From the NCBI RefSeq assembly GCF_024178165.1, contig NZ_JAMZIE010000003.1, forward strand, positions 62,001 to 126,000: 64,000 bases of DNA, read 5' to 3'. The number at the start of each line of letters is the position of its first letter. The first letter of the stretch is position 1. Source of the stretch: Halohasta salina (GTDB taxonomy: Archaea > Halobacteriota > Halobacteria > Halobacteriales > Haloferacaceae). Of the stretch, positions 60,453 to 64,000 are shown piece by piece. Under the pieces are notes generated by a model, which was not told the DNA's origin, did not search any database, and worked only from the letters and a program-made list of their open reading frames with translations. A program made the position numbers and the translations under genes.

Positions 60453-60905
60453 CTACTCGGCCTCTTCGGCTTCGGCAGCCTCGCCGTCGTCCGCCGTGCT
60501 GGCGGTGTCTTCGGCGGTCTCGTGGGCGTCTTGGAGATCCCCACGCAGCGCCGGGATCGTCGCGGTCAGCTCGCCGACCTGCTCGCTGGCGTCCTCGACG
60601 GTCGACAGCAGTTCCTCGACGGCCTCGATGTCGTCCTGCAACGCCTCGGGGTCGTCGAAGGCGTCGGCACGCTCGCCGAGAGTGAACCACTTTTTGGCCT
60701 GCCGGAGGTGGTCGGCAGCCTCGCCGACGTCGAGGGCGGATTTCAGGCCGTTGAGCACGCCCAACACGTTTTCGGCGTCGGTCTCCCAGACCGCCTCGGC
60801 GGTCGGCAGCTCCGCGCGGGCCGCGGTGAGGTGGTGCTCGACGTCCTCGGCCATCTCTGCGGCGGCCTCGCCGAACAGGTCGTCGTCGAAGCTCGTCTGG
60901 CTCAT
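60453..60905 (-). CDS. conserved haloarchaeal coiled-coil protein, DUF5790-like
   Basis: 150 aa. MSQTSFDDDLFGEAAAEMAEDVEHHL begins a helical protein with ADHLRQAKKWFTLGERADAFDD as its core and an acidic Ala-rich tail. I recognise it as the DUF5790 type with moderate certainty. It ends 13 nt from the converging ArfB-like gene. Confidence 0.68.
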   Translation of the reverse strand: MSQTSFDDDLFGEAAAEMAEDVEHHLTAARAELPTAEAVWETDAENVLGVLNGLKSALDVGEAADHLRQAKKWFTLGERADAFDDPEALQDDIEAVEELLSTVEDASEQVGELTATIPALRGDLQDAHETAEDTASTADDGEAAEAEEAE

Positions 60906-60986
60906 AAATAGTGATGGATTCCCGCCGATATAAAAACGAGCCCGAAAGTGAAAGTGAAAACCGGGGCTGTGACGGGCAGAACAGGG

Positions 60987-61328
60987 TTACTCGTCGACGT
61001 CACGGAGCTCCATCAGGGGGTAGCCGTCTTCCATCGCCATCCGCGTGCGTGCGGTAACGCCCTCGTAGCTGATCCGCATCTCGACGGTCATCAGGCTCCC
61101 GGTGAGTTCCGTGTAGCCGTTGTCGTGGTCGATGGCCTCTGCGACGCGGTTGTCGTGGATCGTGACGTCGACCGACTCGCAGAACGGCTGGTTCTCGATG
61201 GCCTCGGCCATCGCCGCCTCCAGACTCCGGGTGCTGTCGGGGCTGACCGGCGTGCCGGCGAACTGGTGATACAGCGACCCGAACTTGATGCCGGCCTCGA
61301 AACAGGCTTGCTGGGCGTCAGTGACCAT
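60987..61328 (-). CDS. mptD: archaeal dihydroneopterin aldolase family protein (MptD-like)
   Basis: 113 aa. It opens MVTDAQQACFEAGIKFGSLYHQFAGTPVS and has NRVAEAIDHDNGYTELTG, matching the archaeal MptD family. MptD converts dihydroneopterin to hydroxymethyl-dihydropterin in the methanopterin/folate route. It would supply pterin here. It is divergent to azf. Confidence 0.82.
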   Translation of the reverse strand: MVTDAQQACFEAGIKFGSLYHQFAGTPVSPDSTRSLEAAMAEAIENQPFCESVDVTIHDNRVAEAIDHDNGYTELTGSLMTVEMRISYEGVTARTRMAMEDGYPLMELRDVDE

Positions 61329-61413
61329 GGCGTCGGTCGGGGCGCGGAGTATAAGCCGGTTTCGCGCGATTACTCGGTGCTATCGCCGGGTCGAGTGGCG
61401 GGACGGAACCGCG

Positions 61414-61429
61414 CGATACTTAGGTATCG
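61414..61429. promoter_or_regulatory. palindrome in the azf promoter region
   Basis: CGATAC-TTAG-GTATCG is a perfect 6-bp inverted repeat ending 20 nt before the azf ATG, at the place where a TATA box of a leaderless gene would be. It may be an operator overlapping the promoter. Confidence 0.5.
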
Positions 61430-61448
61430 TACACGCTTTGCCGAACGA

Positions 61449-62231
61449 ATGGCGAGATCAGTCCTTCTGACCGGGGCGAGTGGTCGGGTCGGGCAGGCCA
61501 TCCTCCGGGATCTCGGTGACGCCCACGACTGGCGACTGCTGGATCGTGAGCCGCTTCCGCAGGGCAAACTGCCGACTGGCATCGACAAAAGCGACGTCTA
61601 CGTCGCCGACGTGACGAACAAACAGGCGGTCGCGGAGGCCGCTCGTGGCTGTGAGGCCATCATCCACCTCGCGGGCGATCCCCGGCCGAACGCCCCGTGG
61701 GAGAGCGTCCTCCGGAACAACATCGACGGCACCAAGACGGTCCTCGAGGCTGCCGTCGACGTCGGCGTCGAGAAGGTCGCCTTTGCCTCCTCGAACCACG
61801 CCGTCGGCTTCTACGAGGACGAACGCAAACCCGATATCTACCGGGACCACGACGACTATCGCCTCGATGGCACCGAACTCCCTCGTCCCACGAACCTCTA
61901 CGGCGTCTCGAAGGCCACCGGCGAGACGCTGGCCCGCTACTACCACGACGAACACGATCTATCGGTCGTCTGTGTCCGGATCGGCAACCTCACCGAGTCC
62001 CATCCGCCGCGGAACTACGAGCGCGGCCAGGCGATGTGGCTCTCCTACACCGACTGCTCCCACCTGTTCGACTGCTGTGTCACTGCCGACTACGACTTCG
62101 AGATCGTCTACGGCATCTCCGACAACGACCGGAAATACTACTCCATCGAGCGGGCCCGCGAGGTCTTGGGCTACGAGCCGCGGGACAACTCCGCGGAGTA
62201 CCACCTCGACGGCACGCCGAAAGAAGAGTGA
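61449..62231 (+). CDS. azf: NAD-dependent glucose-6-phosphate dehydrogenase Azf
   Basis: 260 aa extended short-chain dehydrogenase. The NAD motif is TGASGRVGQAIL (8-19), the catalytic Tyr-Lys pair is in NLYGVSKATGE, and FASSNHAVGFYEDE and TESHPPRNYERGQAMWLSY are typical of Azf. In Haloferax volcanii Azf is the haloarchaeal glucose-6-phosphate dehydrogenase that replaces the classical enzyme. Together with gnd it forms the oxidative pentose phosphate pathway. ATG 61449. Confidence 0.9.
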   Translation: MARSVLLTGASGRVGQAILRDLGDAHDWRLLDREPLPQGKLPTGIDKSDVYVADVTNKQAVAEAARGCEAIIHLAGDPRPNAPWESVLRNNIDGTKTVLEAAVDVGVEKVAFASSNHAVGFYEDERKPDIYRDHDDYRLDGTELPRPTNLYGVSKATGETLARYYHDEHDLSVVCVRIGNLTESHPPRNYERGQAMWLSYTDCSHLFDCCVTADYDFEIVYGISDNDRKYYSIERAREVLGYEPRDNSAEYHLDGTPKEE

Positions 62232-62269
62232 CCGTAACCGGTTTGACCGCCGCGTTCTCAGCCTCTATG

Positions 62270-64000
62270 TGAACGATATCGTCGACTGGCTCCGGGCCCG
62301 TCCGTACTACGACGGCCAGATCGCCGCCCACCGCACCCTCCCCGCACGCGAGTCGACGACTGCCGACATCCCGCTGGAATCCCGGCTCGAATCCGCCCTC
62401 GCCGACCGCGGCATCTCGTCGCTCTACGACCACCAAGCCGACGCCATCGCGGCGGTCCGCGAGGGCGACAACGTCGTCGTCGCCACCGAGACCGCCAGCG
62501 GCAAGTCGCTGGCCTACACCGTCCCGGCCTTCGAGCGGGCGATGGACCACGGCGGCCGCACCCTCTATATCGGCCCGCAGAACGCGCTGATCGCCGACCA
62601 GCAGGACTCCCTCACGGATCTCGCTCGCGACCTCGGGTTCGGCAGTCGGGTATCGGTCGACCAGTACACCGGCCGGCTCTCGAAAACGGAAAAACGAGAG
62701 GTTCGGGACCGCAGGCCAACCGTGGTGCTCTCGAACCCGGATATGCTCCACTACGCGCTGCTGCCGTATGCCAACCGGCTCTGGGAGTGGTTTTTCAAAT
62801 CGCTCGAACTGGTCGTGATCGACGAGGTCCACAGCTACCGCGGCGTCTTCGGTACCCAAGTGGCGCTCGTCCTCCGGCGGCTCAACCGGATCTGCGAGCA
62901 GTTCGACAGCCAGCCACAGTTCGTCTGCTGTTCGGCGACTATCGGCAACCCCATCGAGCACGCTAGCCGGATCACTGGCCGCGACGAAGACACGTTTCGG
63001 CTGGTCGACGACGACACCAGCGCCCGCGGGCCGCGCCACTGGCTGCTGTGGAACCCCCCGGAGTACGGCGACGGCTGGCAGGATCGCGGCTCCGGGCGGC
63101 GGCGGTCGAGCCACACCGAAGCCAAACAGTTGTTCGTCGACCTCGTCTCGCGGGGCTACCAGACGCTCGCGTTTACCCGCGCTCGGCAGGCCGCCGAACA
63201 GTACGCTACCGAGAGCGCCCAAGAACTCCGCGAGCGGGGCGAGCGGGATCTCGCAGGCAAGATCCGGGCCTATCAGGCCGCCCTGAAACACGACACCCGG
63301 CGGGCAATTGAGGCCGACCTCCAGTCCGGCGACTTGCGGGGCATCTGGAGCACCAATGCCCTCGAACTCGGCGTCGACGTCGGCGGGCTCGATGCGGTGA
63401 TCCTGGATGGCTACCCCGGCACCCGGATGTCGGCCAGCCAGCAGGCCGGCCGGGCGGGCCGGGGGACCGATCCCGCGCTGGTGGCCTTCGTCGGCGGCGA
63501 GGATCAGTTGGATCAGTACCTGATGAAACACCCCGAGGAGTTCTTCGAAGCCGACCCCGAGCGAGCGGTCTCGGACCCCGAGAACCGCGAACTCCTGCCG
63601 GACCACGTCGCCAGCGCGGCCGCCGAAAACTGGCTCTCGGTCGACGACGAACGCCACTTCGGCGGCGCCTTCTCCGAGATCGTCAGCCAGTTGGAGCGCG
63701 AGGGGCGGCTGGAACGCCGCCAGACCAGTGGCGGCATCCGGTGGACCTACTCAGGCGACGGCAGTCCCCAGCATGCCATGGGCTTGCGGACCATCGGCGA
63801 CCGCGAGGTCGACCTGCTGGATGGCCGCTCGAACGATGTGATCGCCACGCTGGGCTTCGACGACGCCCTGCGGGACGCCCATCGCGGGGCCGTCTACCAC
63901 CAGCAGGGCCAGACCTACGAGGTGAGCGAACTCGATTTGAGCCGCGACGTGGCCGGACTCCAGCCGACGTGGGCCGACTACTACACGCAGGTGCTGTCGG
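62270..64000 (+). CDS. Hrq1/MrfA-type DEAD/DEAH helicase, N-terminal part (cut by window edge)
   Basis: 577 codons from the GTG at 62270; the C-terminus is outside. Walker A is VVATETASGKSLAYTVPAF, followed by YIGPQNALIADQQDSL, VIDEVHSYRGVFG (motif II DEVH), CCSATIGNP (motif III) and STNALELGVDVGGLDAVI, then QQAGRAGRG (motif VI). The long helicase with such a pattern belongs to the YprA/Hrq1 family, 3'-5' DNA helicases of repair; the C-terminal DUF1998 zinc-binding domain would be outside. The ATG at 62268 hits a stop at once, so GTG is used. Confidence 0.88.

Noticed and set aside
62080-63657. A 525-codon minus-strand frame opposite azf and the helicase.
   Set aside because: No domain is seen, and the plus strand encodes clear Azf and helicase motifs over the same bases.

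Overview
This window is chromosomal DNA of a haloarchaeon (class Halobacteria). It is GC-rich and its proteins are strongly acidic. Many start codons lie 25-30 nt downstream of a TATA element, which implies leaderless mRNAs. It carries bacteriorhodopsin with its retinal and carotenoid genes, halophilic [2Fe-2S] ferredoxins, an archaellin, RadA, ribosomal protein S6e, TiaS and several haloarchaea-only small protein families. The genus cannot be fixed from the sequence alone.

Layout. 1-10.6 kb: tiaS (cut by the edge), an HTH regulator, glutaredoxin, an HTH-phosphoribosyltransferase, an isoprenyl diphosphate synthase, a membrane winged-helix protein, three universal stress proteins, a GNAT, a DHH phosphoesterase and a PAS histidine kinase. 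10.7-12 kb: bioB under a BirA-like operator. 12-23.1 kb: an opsin/retinal island holding bop, brz, brp, crtI, bat, an SRPBCC protein, a double-AAA ATPase with a degenerate first ATPase domain, a two-helix mini membrane protein, a second opsin that lacks the retinal-binding lysine, a zinc-ribbon protein and crtY. 23-31 kb: small conserved proteins, an orphan archaellin, rps6e, gnd, a membrane ferredoxin, dihydrofolate reductase and a SufS-type desulfurase. 31-41 kb: TPR and DUF424 proteins, a fourth stress protein, divergent uvsE/radA, cheF, ferredoxin, preflagellin peptidase, hisI and a phosphohexomutase. 40.5-43.3 kb: E3 and an E2-like protein lacking its catalytic histidine, with no E1. 45.9-51.2 kb: lysine (DAP) operon dapA-dapB-orf-dapD-dapF-lysA. 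51.5-54.5 kb: a three-gene membrane operon (HTTM, DUF2062, PAP2). 54.5-56.7 kb: tRNA-Phe and tRNA-Val, each with a partial copy of its own 3' end nearby, around AT-richer DNA. 56.8-64 kb: DUF192 lipoprotein, ABC exporter, creatininase-family ArfB, MptD-type aldolase, Azf glucose-6-phosphate dehydrogenase and the start of an Hrq1/MrfA-type helicase.

How it works together. The opsin island contains proton pump, retinal synthesis (lycopene formation, cyclisation, cleavage) and regulators (Bat, Brz). A 15-bp element fitting the known Bat upstream activating sequence lies 38-40 nt before the start codons of bop, brp and the lysine-less opsin, and a one-mismatch copy precedes the AAA ATPase. The lysine-less opsin therefore looks co-regulated with the pump, although it cannot form the usual retinal Schiff base. 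This is the strongest candidate for something undescribed. Azf and Gnd supply both NAD(P)-linked oxidative steps of the haloarchaeal pentose phosphate pathway. Archaellin, its peptidase and CheF are present but scattered.

A second unexplained signal is a dispersed palindrome, GTAG-N7-CTAC with a YCRNCGN-like spacer. It occurs at least seven times exactly and several times nearly, always at or just downstream of gene 3' ends.
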